A stretch of DNA of 6,042 bases from an uncultured Maritalea sp. GTDB lineage: Bacteria > Pseudomonadota > Alphaproteobacteria > Rhizobiales > Devosiaceae. This document shows, in pieces, positions 1 to 5,803 of the stretch. Both the position numbers and the translations under genes were made by a program. The stretch spans positions 1-6,042 of the forward strand of contig CAJXLH010000175.1 of NCBI GenBank assembly GCA_913055925.1. Direction: 5' to 3'. The notes beneath the pieces are model-generated. The model saw nothing but the letters and a program-made list of their open reading frames with translations. It ran no database searches and was not told where the DNA came from. Numbering within the stretch: position 1 is the stretch's first letter; each line of letters opens with the position of its first letter.

Positions 1-1740
1 CACTTCGCTCTCATCAGCGCGCATGAGCTTGTTGACGCTGCCAAATGTCGAGCCATCTTCATCAGCGCGCGGCAAAATTGCGTCTAACCCTGCGTCGCGC
101 AAATCGTTGGTTGTGTTGTATCCTGCCAAATCAGCCATAGCGCGGTTGGCGAACAAAACCTCTTGATCTTTGAAAATCAAAATGCCGAGCGGCAATTTGT
201 TCAACACAAGCGCTTCATCAGATAGAGCAACCAATGCTTGATTGGTTTGGGCGGCACCGTTGCGTGACGTCGGCAGTGTCGCAACATTGTCGCGTTGCAC
301 GGGCGGCTGAAGTTCGCTGATCGACACAGATTCAGCTTGGTCGGTCTCGCTCTTGTGCTCGTCACCATTGTTGACGCGTTCGTTTAGCAAGCGCGACAAC
401 TCATCAAAATTGTAGCGGCTGGTTTTGTCATCCGAGCCAACTTGCGCATTTTCATCAGCTACGGCGCCAGCATCACGCAAAACATGCGTTGCTTTGATTT
501 GCCAGAGCGTTGAGGCGCCCGCATCCACAGGCGCCGATGTGATTTCTTCAGATGCAACACTTTTCGCTACGGTTTGAAGTGGCTGCTCGTCATCTTTCGC
601 CACCGAGCTCTCTTGCTCTAACGCTTCGATCTGACCAAGCGCCTGCGCAACCTCTTCAAGTTCTGCCGCCGTTTCATCCAAATCTTGATCAGCCCAATTG
701 GCAATATCTTCAGGCTCAACAGTCTCTTTGATTTCTTGTTCGACAGGCTCCTCCACCTCATCAATGGGGAGAATTCTGTTTTGAGCGAGAAGCTCAGCAT
801 CTTCTACGTAAGGCTGCTCATCCGCATCTGCGGGGTAAAGCTGGTCTATCAGATCAACGAGATCTTCGGTTGGCATCCGGTCGGTATTTTCGATTTGACG
901 CTGTGCAACAAAGTCAGTTGCATCCTCTGCCTCTGCCTCTGCCTCTGCCTCTGCCTCTGCCTCTGCCTCTGCCTCTGCCTCTGCCTCTGCCTCTGCCTCT
1001 GCCTCGATTTCGGCAGATGGCTCAGATTCTACGGGCGCATCCTCAAGCATCGCTTCCGGTTGCTCGACGACAATATCGTCCGAAGAACCTTCTTCGTCAG
1101 GTGCGCTTTCCATTTCCGTATCAATCGGCTCAGCGGCAGCCAATTTGTCCAAATCAAGCATCAACAAAGTCGCACCAGCCTTTAGCGGCGCGTCAAGATA
1201 GGCAGCCTCGGCGATCTGGTCGGTTGAGTGCTTCAAAAGCGCATCAAGGTCATCTTGTTCGCCTGAGGCGACGGCTGCCGCGACAACGTTATTGTTGATG
1301 TCGAGAATGGCGTAATCTTGAGCGGGTTCGAACAATTGCTCGTCTGCCACAAGCGTGAAGGCATCGCCATCAAACTGCGCTAAATCGATTGCGTCCGATG
1401 AAATGACAAGAAGGCCTTTTTGCTTTTTGCCAAACTTGAACGGAATGCAAGAGCAGGTGGCCGATACCGGCTTTTTGCCCATCCGAAAACGCATCCGCGA
1501 AACAGAAGCGCGGCCATAAGATCCAAGTTTAATGAGTCGCGAAACCTGACCCTTTAATGGCTCAGGGTCCGGCAAAAACTTCAGACCTTTTTTCTTGAAT
1601 TTCGAGCGAAATAGTTTGGCCGCAAGGTTGCGCCAAATCAGCACGCTGCCATCTTCGTTCCAGAACCAAACCGGACGCGGATCTAAGGCATAGCTAAGCA
1701 CGCGTTGCCCAATATCAGAGTGTGTCCAGTCGTGATTCAT
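1..1740 (-). CDS. PAS-domain protein, probable PdhS-like cytoplasmic sensor histidine kinase (3' part missing)
   Basis: The frame is open from the ATG at 1740-1738 to the left edge, giving 580 codons without a stop. Seen: no signal peptide or membrane segment, so it should be cytoplasmic. Residues about 15-45 (DPRPVWFWNEDGSVLIWRN) look like a degenerate PAS domain. Residues 61-120 (GQVSRLIKLGS, SRMRFRMG, CSC, GLLVISSD) resemble the N-terminal module I associate with rhizobial PAS kinases. Residues about 200-500 form a long acidic, probably disordered linker containing an E(AE)13 tract at 246-272. A clear PAS domain begins near residue 505 (LPLGILIFKDQEVLFANRAMADLAGY) and is cut by the edge. 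An AAGAG at 1746-1750 sits 5 nt before the ATG. Family knowledge: PdhS, DivJ and PleC kinases act on DivK in the alphaproteobacterial cell-cycle pathway. The HisKA and HATPase domains are not visible, so the kinase call is inference; another PAS-type output protein is possible. Confidence 0.85.
   Translation of the reverse strand, partial: MNHDWTHSDIGQRVLSYALDPRPVWFWNEDGSVLIWRNLAAKLFRSKFKKKGLKFLPDPEPLKGQVSRLIKLGSYGRASVSRMRFRMGKKPVSATCSCIPFKFGKKQKGLLVISSDAIDLAQFDGDAFTLVADEQLFEPAQDYAILDINNNVVAAAVASGEQDDLDALLKHSTDQIAEAAYLDAPLKAGATLLMLDLDKLAAAEPIDTEMESAPDEEGSSDDIVVEQPEAMLEDAPVESEPSAEIEAEAEAEAEAEAEAEAEAEAEAEAEAEDATDFVAQRQIENTDRMPTEDLVDLIDQLYPADADEQPYVEDAELLAQNRILPIDEVEEPVEQEIKETVEPEDIANWADQDLDETAAELEEVAQALGQIEALEQESSVAKDDEQPLQTVAKSVASEEITSAPVDAGASTLWQIKATHVLRDAGAVADENAQVGSDDKTSRYNFDELSRLLNERVNNGDEHKSETDQAESVSISELQPPVQRDNVATLPTSRNGAAQTNQALVALSDEALVLNKLPLGILIFKDQEVLFANRAMADLAGYNTTNDLRDAGLDAILPRADEDGSTFGSVNKLMRADESEV
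925..1005 (-). repeat. Perfect hexanucleotide tandem repeat encoding Glu-Ala tract
   Basis: On the plus strand CTCTGC is repeated 13 times and followed by one more CTC, 81 nt with no interruption. In the kinase reading frame this is (GCAGAG)n, giving E(AE)13 at residues 246-272. Every Ala codon is GCA and every Glu codon is GAG, which points to expansion by slippage rather than slow selection for the peptide. The unit is a multiple of three, so copy-number change alters linker length without breaking the frame. The array also creates long Leu-Cys and Pro-Leu open frames on the other strand, which are not genes. Confidence 0.97.
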
Positions 1741-1921
1741 GTCTACTCTTTACGCAAATGTGCCAAAATGAAACAAAATTGGCCAAAACTTTAACGTCTT
1801 ATAAATATCGCGACTGCGGCTACAGGTCTATAAAAACTGTGAAAACCAAGAATTAGAGCTGTTTCATGGTTAAGATGATGGCGGTGTCCCCAAAAAATGT
1901 AATTTTGGCCCAAATGCACTC

Positions 1922-1950
1922 TTGCCAAGAAAACAATCCCGCCTTATGTA
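1922..1950 (+). promoter_or_regulatory. Candidate sigma-70-type promoter for tRNA-His
   Basis: TTGCCA at 1922-1927 matches five of six bases of the -35 consensus. It is followed after 17 nt by TATGTA at 1945-1950, a weak -10 matching three of six. The predicted start falls some 15 nt before the tRNA, a plausible short leader for RNase P removal. Promoters in this class are often weakly matched, so the call rests mainly on spacing and position. Confidence 0.4.
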
Positions 1951-1971
1951 TCGGCCCACACCTAGAGGTAT

Positions 1972-2048
1972 GCCGCCTTAGCTCAGTTGGTTAGAGCACT
2001 AGTTTGTGGAACTAGGGGTCCTCCGTTCGAGCCGGAGAGGCGGTACCA
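1972..2048 (+). tRNA. tRNA-His (anticodon GTG), alphaproteobacterial type without G-1
   Basis: A full cloverleaf can be folded by eye. Acceptor 1972-1978 (GCCGCCT) pairs with 2038-2044 (AGGCGGT). The D stem is GCTC/GAGC (1981-1984, 1994-1997). The anticodon stem is CTAGT/ACTAG (1999-2003, 2011-2015) around loop TTGTGGA, with anticodon GTG at 2006-2008. The variable loop is GGGTC. The T stem is CTCCG/CGGAG with loop TTCGAGC. CCA is encoded at 2046-2048. The base before the acceptor (1971) is T, so there is no encoded G-1. The discriminator (2045) is A and the 1:72 pair is G:U. This is the set described for alphaproteobacteria such as Caulobacter, where HisRS does not need G-1. The gene converges on the TadG-like gene, whose stop lies 26 nt away, with no intrinsic terminator visible between them. 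Confidence 0.97.
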
Positions 2049-2074
2049 CCCTCAAATTTTCCGACATTATTTGA

Positions 2075-3658
2075 TTATTGTGACAAGCGTAGATCCGACA
2101 ATTGGTCTGCGATATCTTCAAACGTGTCCCGCAATTCAGACGTGTTTGCAGGATAGAAGGCGTGACCCGCGGTAGAAGCGCAGTTTTCAAGCATACGCCC
2201 GTTTGATGAAGTGCGGCTTACACTCAATCCAATTGTGTAAATGGTAATGCCCGCTGCACGTGCATTTTCGCATGACCACTCTGTACGATTGTTCATCTCG
2301 TTTTGAAGCGCCCAAGAAGACCAACCCCGCTGCCCCAAACGTTCGTTGTAGGGGTAACCATATGCAGTGTACCAATAGGCGCCGTTCATGTTGCTGCTAG
2401 AGCTGTAGAAGTTGGCGCCATCGGTCATCAAGATCATGATCTTGCTGGCTTGTTCGTGGTAGGGTACGCCTTCTGTAAACGGCTCGGTCGGCGACAAGAC
2501 ACGCCAGCCCCAAATCGCACCTTGATGAATGTTGGTGCCACCATTAGCAACCATCGCATTGATAGAACTCTTTACCGCATTCATGTTGTTGGACAGCGGT
2601 TGAATTTCCGCCGTGCCGCAGGTCGAATTTGGACCATATGACGAAGTATGCGGGCGTTCACCATTATACTTGCAGGTCCGTTCTTGACGTTCACGTTGCG
2701 ACAATGATGCAGAGCGGCATGAGCCACCCCAATCACTTAAATAGCTGATCCCCGAACCTCTACCTCCCGGATAGTCGGGTGCAAAAACAGGAACAAACAA
2801 TGTGTCACCGTTCGAGGTGGTCGGCACGGTGTCGTTAAGATCAAGGCGATCAGATGTCGGCAAGTTTGTATCATGAGGGCGTGCTTCTACACAGCCGCGC
2901 CAACTTGTATTGGGCATGGAAGCGTATAGCGCAAGGCGATTGAGCCGATCTGAAGGATTCGAAGGGTCGTGGCCGGTGTGCTCGTTGTCGTCATCATCAA
3001 AATTGTCCCAAGCAATTGAGGAGCGACCTAAACGATCCATCCAACTGGCATTTGAATTTGATGCGCCGACATTTACGAACATTGTGAACGGAACAAGGCC
3101 GACATAAACTTTGTCCGGTGTCGACTCATACCCAGAAATAATATCTACAGCCAACGTCGATGCCGCTTTCAACGCTGTCATACGGCCATAGCTATTCATG
3201 GAACCCGAATTGTCGAGTACCATCGCGACTTCAAGGCGGTTCTTGGCACGCGTCGCTTCTGAAATCATGCGCGCTGTCATGGTTTCAACGCCCATCAGGC
3301 GCATGAAGAATGTTGGACGTTCGACCAGTACGTCTAGCTTAAGGCGTCCTTCCTCAACGTCGATATCTGGCGTGCCAACCGTTACCGTGACGTCATTGGT
3401 CGTCATGCTTTCTTCAAGCATCGCCTGTGCGCGGGCTTGAATCCAACCTGAATTCTTCGTGTAAATTTCTGGATGCAACGCAAGGGTTGCAGCGTCTAGC
3501 GACAATTGCGCTGTTTTACGCGCCTGTTGAATGGCCACGAAATCCACTGAAGAACCGCCCGCGGCAATCAGAACGACGGCCATAATGCCGAACAGAATAG
3601 CGAACGCACCGCTTTCATCGCGGCCAAAGTTTCTCAGTTTGGACAATAAAAAACGCAT
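2075..3658 (-). CDS. TadG-like protein: pilin-like N-terminal segment plus von Willebrand factor A domain
   Basis: 527 residues. The N-terminus (RDESGAFAILFGIMAVVLIA, residues 13-32) is a charged stretch followed by one hydrophobic helix reaching about residue 42, typical of TadE/TadG proteins, and the rest should be periplasmic. The VWA domain starts near 141 (RLEVAMVLDNSGSM). Its metal-site residues are present: DxSxS at D149, S151, S153; T375 in GGTNIHQG; and D413 in MTDGAN. The segment between the first two elements is long (about 220 residues). It is Asp/Asn/Ser rich and contains GCVEARP (255-261), LFVPVFAPD, and cysteines 256, 314, 329 and 347 that could form disulfides; C463 and C493 follow. 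The C-terminus (ITIYTIGL, FYPANTSELRDTFEDIADQL) fits the family. No other tad or flp gene is in the window, so a role in Flp pilus assembly is not assured; it may be an envelope adhesion or scaffold protein. It lies 59 nt downstream of the L,D-transpeptidase. No strong ribosome site precedes the ATG. Confidence 0.9.
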   Translation of the reverse strand: MRFLLSKLRNFGRDESGAFAILFGIMAVVLIAAGGSSVDFVAIQQARKTAQLSLDAATLALHPEIYTKNSGWIQARAQAMLEESMTTNDVTVTVGTPDIDVEEGRLKLDVLVERPTFFMRLMGVETMTARMISEATRAKNRLEVAMVLDNSGSMNSYGRMTALKAASTLAVDIISGYESTPDKVYVGLVPFTMFVNVGASNSNASWMDRLGRSSIAWDNFDDDDNEHTGHDPSNPSDRLNRLALYASMPNTSWRGCVEARPHDTNLPTSDRLDLNDTVPTTSNGDTLFVPVFAPDYPGGRGSGISYLSDWGGSCRSASLSQRERQERTCKYNGERPHTSSYGPNSTCGTAEIQPLSNNMNAVKSSINAMVANGGTNIHQGAIWGWRVLSPTEPFTEGVPYHEQASKIMILMTDGANFYSSSSNMNGAYWYTAYGYPYNERLGQRGWSSWALQNEMNNRTEWSCENARAAGITIYTIGLSVSRTSSNGRMLENCASTAGHAFYPANTSELRDTFEDIADQLSDLRLSQ

Positions 3659-3662
3659 GGAT

Positions 3663-3695
3663 GGCAGCCAAATCAGATCGTGAAATTTCGCTGCC
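3663..3695 (-). promoter_or_regulatory. Inverted repeat just upstream of the TadG-like start
   Basis: GGCAGC (3663-3668) and GCTGCC (3690-3695) are exact inverted copies separated by 21 nt. In the minus-strand transcript the hairpin would end 4 nt before the start codon and cover the place where a ribosome site should be. The stem is only 6 bp with a large loop, so its stability is doubtful. Confidence 0.25.
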
Positions 3696-3717
3696 TATCT
3701 TGGCGGTGAAAAGTAAA

Positions 3718-4359
3718 TTAAATTACAACCACTCGGGTACCAATTGAAACTCTATTGTAAAGGTCAATTATGTCTTCATTGGTCAGGCGGATGCAGCCTG
3801 AGGAAACCTTCCGGCCAATCGACCAAGGTTGAGTGGTGCCATGCAGCCGATAAAGAGTACTGCCAAGGTAAAGCCCACGCGCGCCCATGGGGTTGTTGAT
3901 ACCACCGGGCATAAACTTCGGCAAATGTGGTTCGCGCTTGCGCATTTCAGCGGGCGGAGTCCAGCTCGGCCATTCGCGTTTGGCCGTAATTTTGTGGGTG
4001 CCAGACCATTCGAAGCCAGAGCGTGCAACGCCGATGCCATAGCGCATAGCACGCCCGTTTTTCATCACAAGGAACAAGAACTTTTGCCGAGTATCCACTA
4101 CAACGGTGCCGGGCGCATGTTCGGTGCTATACGGCACAACTTGCCGTAAAAAGTCAGGGTGCTGCTTATAAGGGTTTTTGACCTCAAGCTTGTGCTTAGG
4201 TTTTCCTTTTGCGATGCTCATGCCTTGAGGTGTGGTGACGTAAACCGTTTGTCCATAACGGTTTTTGGCCTTCACCAAATTGCCATTTGCCCACGCTGGT
4301 TGCATCAACAAAGCGATAGAAGTGGCGCAAACAACGCCCATTTTTATAAAGCTACGCAT
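3718..4359 (-). CDS. Secreted L,D-transpeptidase (YkuD family)
   Basis: 213 residues from the chosen ATG at 4359-4357. Seen: a clean signal peptide (MRSFIKMGVVCATSIALLMQ, then PAWA, cut before NG). A basic linker follows (residues about 28-70), then a YkuD catalytic domain from about residue 82 to the end. The active-site signature is complete: H173 in YRLHGTTQP and the SSGCIRL motif with catalytic C189 and R191. SSGC replaces the commoner SHGC, a variant I recall from relatives. Family role: such enzymes form 3-3 peptidoglycan cross-links or attach outer-membrane proteins to peptidoglycan; in rhizobial relatives beta-barrel proteins are attached. Which reaction applies here cannot be read from the sequence. 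An in-frame ATG at 4404 would add 15 residues in front of the signal peptide. I prefer the internal start because it gives a normal signal sequence, although only a weak GAG lies upstream. The gene lies between the response regulator and the TadG-like gene, all on one strand. Confidence 0.92.
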   Translation of the reverse strand: MRSFIKMGVVCATSIALLMQPAWANGNLVKAKNRYGQTVYVTTPQGMSIAKGKPKHKLEVKNPYKQHPDFLRQVVPYSTEHAPGTVVVDTRQKFLFLVMKNGRAMRYGIGVARSGFEWSGTHKITAKREWPSWTPPAEMRKREPHLPKFMPGGINNPMGARGLYLGSTLYRLHGTTQPWSIGRKVSSGCIRLTNEDIIDLYNRVSIGTRVVVI

Positions 4360-4488
4360 TACACAAACTCGAAATTTTGACGCGACAAGCGCCAAGCTAC
4401 TCATTTGCGTAAAGTTTTAGCTGATCTCACACAACAAACGGTGAAAGAAGAAGGTAAGCAACTGGTGTCTTTAAGTGGTTAAGCAAAG

Positions 4489-4983
4489 CTAAAGAAGTGC
4501 GAGATCTTCGTCTTCTTCTACGCTATCCAGCTCAAACTCGTCGTTGGCGGGCTCGCTGACGTTGCCGCGTGTCGCGGCCAGAGCTTTCGCGATGGCTTTG
4601 CCTAGGCTTTTCGGATCAACGGGCTTGATCACCACCTCATTAGCCCCAAGGCCCAACGCGCGCTGGATATTTTCAGAGCTCGCATAGGCAGTCATAACGA
4701 CGACAGGCATATTTGAGTTGCCAGAAAAGCGCTCGTCTCGAACGACCGACAAAATGCCGGCGCCCGACACGTCTGGCATATACCAATCCATCAACAAAAT
4801 ATCATGCCGTTCGGTTTGCAGGCACAAAAGTGCTTCTGCGCCAGATGCAACATGCTTTGTTTGCGTAATGCCAAGGGATTTGAGTTGCGCGGAAGCCAAG
4901 GCGCACGCATATTGGTTGTCGTCAACAATCAAAACGCTTAGTTCATGAATACTCGGCTTAACTGATCCAGACAACGTCGACAC
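4489..4983 (-). CDS. Single-domain response regulator (CheY-like receiver) with acidic C-terminal tail
   Basis: 164 residues from a GTG start at 4983-4981; no in-frame ATG precedes the receiver fold and the upstream frame offers no ATG, GTG or TTG. The receiver spans about residues 15-137 and has all key residues: acidic pair D21 and D22 (VLIVDDNQ), phospho-acceptor D66 (LLMDWYMPDVSG), T98 (VVMTAY) and K120-P121 (VIKPVD). It is therefore expected to accept phosphate. No output domain follows, only an acidic tail (residues 145-164, FELDSVEEDEDLALL). Family role: stand-alone receivers relay phosphate or control a partner by protein contact, as DivK, CpdR and CheY do. The exact subfamily is not clear to me and the partner kinase is unknown; the PAS protein at the left end is one candidate without direct support. 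It is divergent from tag across 74 nt and lies 129 nt upstream of the transpeptidase start. Confidence 0.9.
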   Translation of the reverse strand: MSTLSGSVKPSIHELSVLIVDDNQYACALASAQLKSLGITQTKHVASGAEALLCLQTERHDILLMDWYMPDVSGAGILSVVRDERFSGNSNMPVVVMTAYASSENIQRALGLGANEVVIKPVDPKSLGKAIAKALAATRGNVSEPANDEFELDSVEEDEDLALL

Positions 4984-4985
4984 AC

Positions 4986-5001
4986 TTAACTTGATTGTTA
5001 A
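4986..5001. promoter_or_regulatory. Inverted repeat TTAAC-N6-GTTAA in the divergent spacer
   Basis: TTAAC (4986-4990) and GTTAA (4997-5001) are exact inverted copies with a 6-nt AT-rich spacer, placed directly before the response-regulator GTG and 56 nt before the tag ATG. It could be an operator for one or both genes. It resembles a CtrA box (TTAA-N7-TTAA) but the spacing is 8 between the TTAA cores, so I do not call it one. Confidence 0.25.
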
Positions 5002-5057
5002 TGAATTGGCGACAGAACTTACCGATTTTCAACTTAAATGCAACAGTAAATATTAGT

Positions 5058-5675
5058 ATGACCGAATATGTAACCCGCTGTTTTTGGGCCCGAGATGACG
5101 AGCAATATCAAAATTATCATGACACTGAATGGGGTTATCCGGTTGATGACGATATCCGCTTGTTCGAAAAAGTGTGTTTGGAAGGGTTTCAGTCAGGCCT
5201 GTCGTGGCTAACCATTTTGCGCAAGCGCGAGAACTTTAGGGCAGCCTTTGATGGCTTCGATTTCCATAAAGTCGCGCAATATAATGACGATGATGTGGAC
5301 CGGCTACTGGCCGACGCAGGTATTGTTCGTCACCGCGGCAAAATTGAAGCGACCATCAACAATGCTGCGCGGGCAGTTGAGCTCGAGAAAGAGTTTGGAA
5401 CACTCGCGGCTTATTTCTGGCAGTTTGAACCAACTCCCGATGAGCGACCTGATGATATGAGCGAAGCCTCGCTGCGCAAGCTTGCCCAAACTGAGAAATC
5501 GAAACAATTGGCGAAGGACCTGAAAAAGCGTGGTTGGAAGTTTTTTGGCCCCACAACCGCCTATGCATTCATGCAAGCGATGGGGCTCGTAAATGACCAC
5601 ACCGAAGATTGTCATTTTAGGCAAAAAGCGCTGGACGCGCGTGCCAATTTCATCCCGCCAAAACCAAAAGCGTGA
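5058..5675 (+). CDS. tag: DNA-3-methyladenine glycosylase I
   Basis: 205 residues from the ATG at 5058. It removes 3-methyladenine from alkylated DNA by cleaving the N-glycosidic bond, the first step of base excision repair in the cytoplasm. The alignment to E. coli Tag is easy by eye with an offset of 4 at the N-terminus. The zinc-snap ligands are present: C8 (RCFW), H21 (YHDTEWG), H181 and C185 (NDHTEDC). The 3-methyladenine pocket residues Y20, E42 (CLEGFQSGLSW) and W50 are present, as are the helix-hairpin-helix region IVRHRGKIEATINNA and KKRGWKFFGPTTAYAFMQAMGLVNDH. An in-frame ATG at 4995 would add 21 residues with no counterpart in the family and would overlap the divergent promoter spacer, so I reject it. 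No strong ribosome site is visible before either start. The C-terminal extension is short (ANFIPPKPKA). A terminator follows at once. Confidence 0.96.
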   Translation: MTEYVTRCFWARDDEQYQNYHDTEWGYPVDDDIRLFEKVCLEGFQSGLSWLTILRKRENFRAAFDGFDFHKVAQYNDDDVDRLLADAGIVRHRGKIEATINNAARAVELEKEFGTLAAYFWQFEPTPDERPDDMSEASLRKLAQTEKSKQLAKDLKKRGWKFFGPTTAYAFMQAMGLVNDHTEDCHFRQKALDARANFIPPKPKA

Positions 5676-5688
5676 TGGGTGAATAAGC

Positions 5689-5726
5689 CTAGGCATAAAC
5701 CCCAATTTGTGCCTAGCCTTGTTTCT
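5689..5726 (+). terminator. Rho-independent-type terminator after tag
   Basis: An 11-bp stem pairs CTAGGCATAAA (5689-5699) with TTTGTGCCTAG (5706-5716), with one T-G wobble and a 6-nt loop CCCCAA. It is followed by CCTTGTTTCT, a moderately T-rich tail. It begins 13 nt after the tag stop and separates tag from hisS. The tail is not a pure T run, so efficiency may be partial. Confidence 0.65.
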
Positions 5727-5735
5727 GGTCAATTG

Positions 5736-5773
5736 ATCGGCTAACAAGCCCGATGAAACGCCTTTAATGGCGT
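5736..5773 (+). promoter_or_regulatory. Two small tandem hairpins in the spacer before hisS
   Basis: The first pairs ATCGGCT (5736-5742) with AGCC and GAT (5747-5750, 5752-5754), leaving C5751 bulged and AACA as loop. The second pairs ACGCC (5758-5762) with GGCGT (5769-5773) around TTTAAT. An alternative CGTG/CACG stem (5771-5774 with 5781-5784) would compete with the second. These could lie in the hisS leader, but no promoter or regulatory family is recognised and short stems arise by chance. Confidence 0.2.
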
Positions 5774-5793
5774 GAAAAATCACGGAAAATCTC

Positions 5794-5798
5794 AGAGG
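5794..5798 (+). promoter_or_regulatory. Ribosome binding site of hisS
   Basis: AGAGG lies 5 nt before the ATG at 5804 and is the clearest Shine-Dalgarno match in the window. It fixes the hisS start. Confidence 0.7.
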
Positions 5799-5803
5799 CA
5801 ACA

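Noticed and set aside
925..1005. Tandem repeat as a CRISPR array or variable-number phase switch
   Set aside because: There are no spacers, and the 6-nt unit cannot change the reading frame, so it is a simple microsatellite in coding sequence.
685..1298. Two long plus-strand open frames (685-1185 and 870-1298) with Leu-Cys and Pro-Leu repeats
   Set aside because: They arise from the stop-free hexanucleotide array read on the strand opposite the kinase gene. Neither has recognisable domains and the minus-strand frame is open for 580 codons with a PAS domain.
1986..2008. Possible integration site in the tRNA gene
   Set aside because: No integrase gene and no second copy of the tRNA 3' end are present in the window.
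2187..2375. Short minus-strand frame overlapping the TadG-like gene, and plus-strand frames at 2303-2641, 2910-3107 and 3198-3440
   Set aside because: All lie within the TadG-like coding region in other frames and lack motifs or ribosome sites.
4360..4404. Longer start for the L,D-transpeptidase at 4404
   Set aside because: It would put 15 extra residues before a complete signal peptide; no ribosome site supports it.
1748..4414. A shared 13-mer (CTTTACGCAAATG at 1748-1760, inverted at 4402-4414)
   Set aside because: One 13-mer match between strands is about what chance gives in 6 kb, and flanks show no further similarity.
4995..5057. Longer start for tag at 4995
   Set aside because: The added 21 residues have no counterpart in the Tag family, whose N-terminal zinc cysteine normally lies within the first few residues, and they overlap the divergent control region.
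5753..5767. Tiny leader peptide (ATG to TAA, four codons) before hisS
   Set aside because: It has no histidine codons and no ribosome site, so histidine attenuation is not supported.
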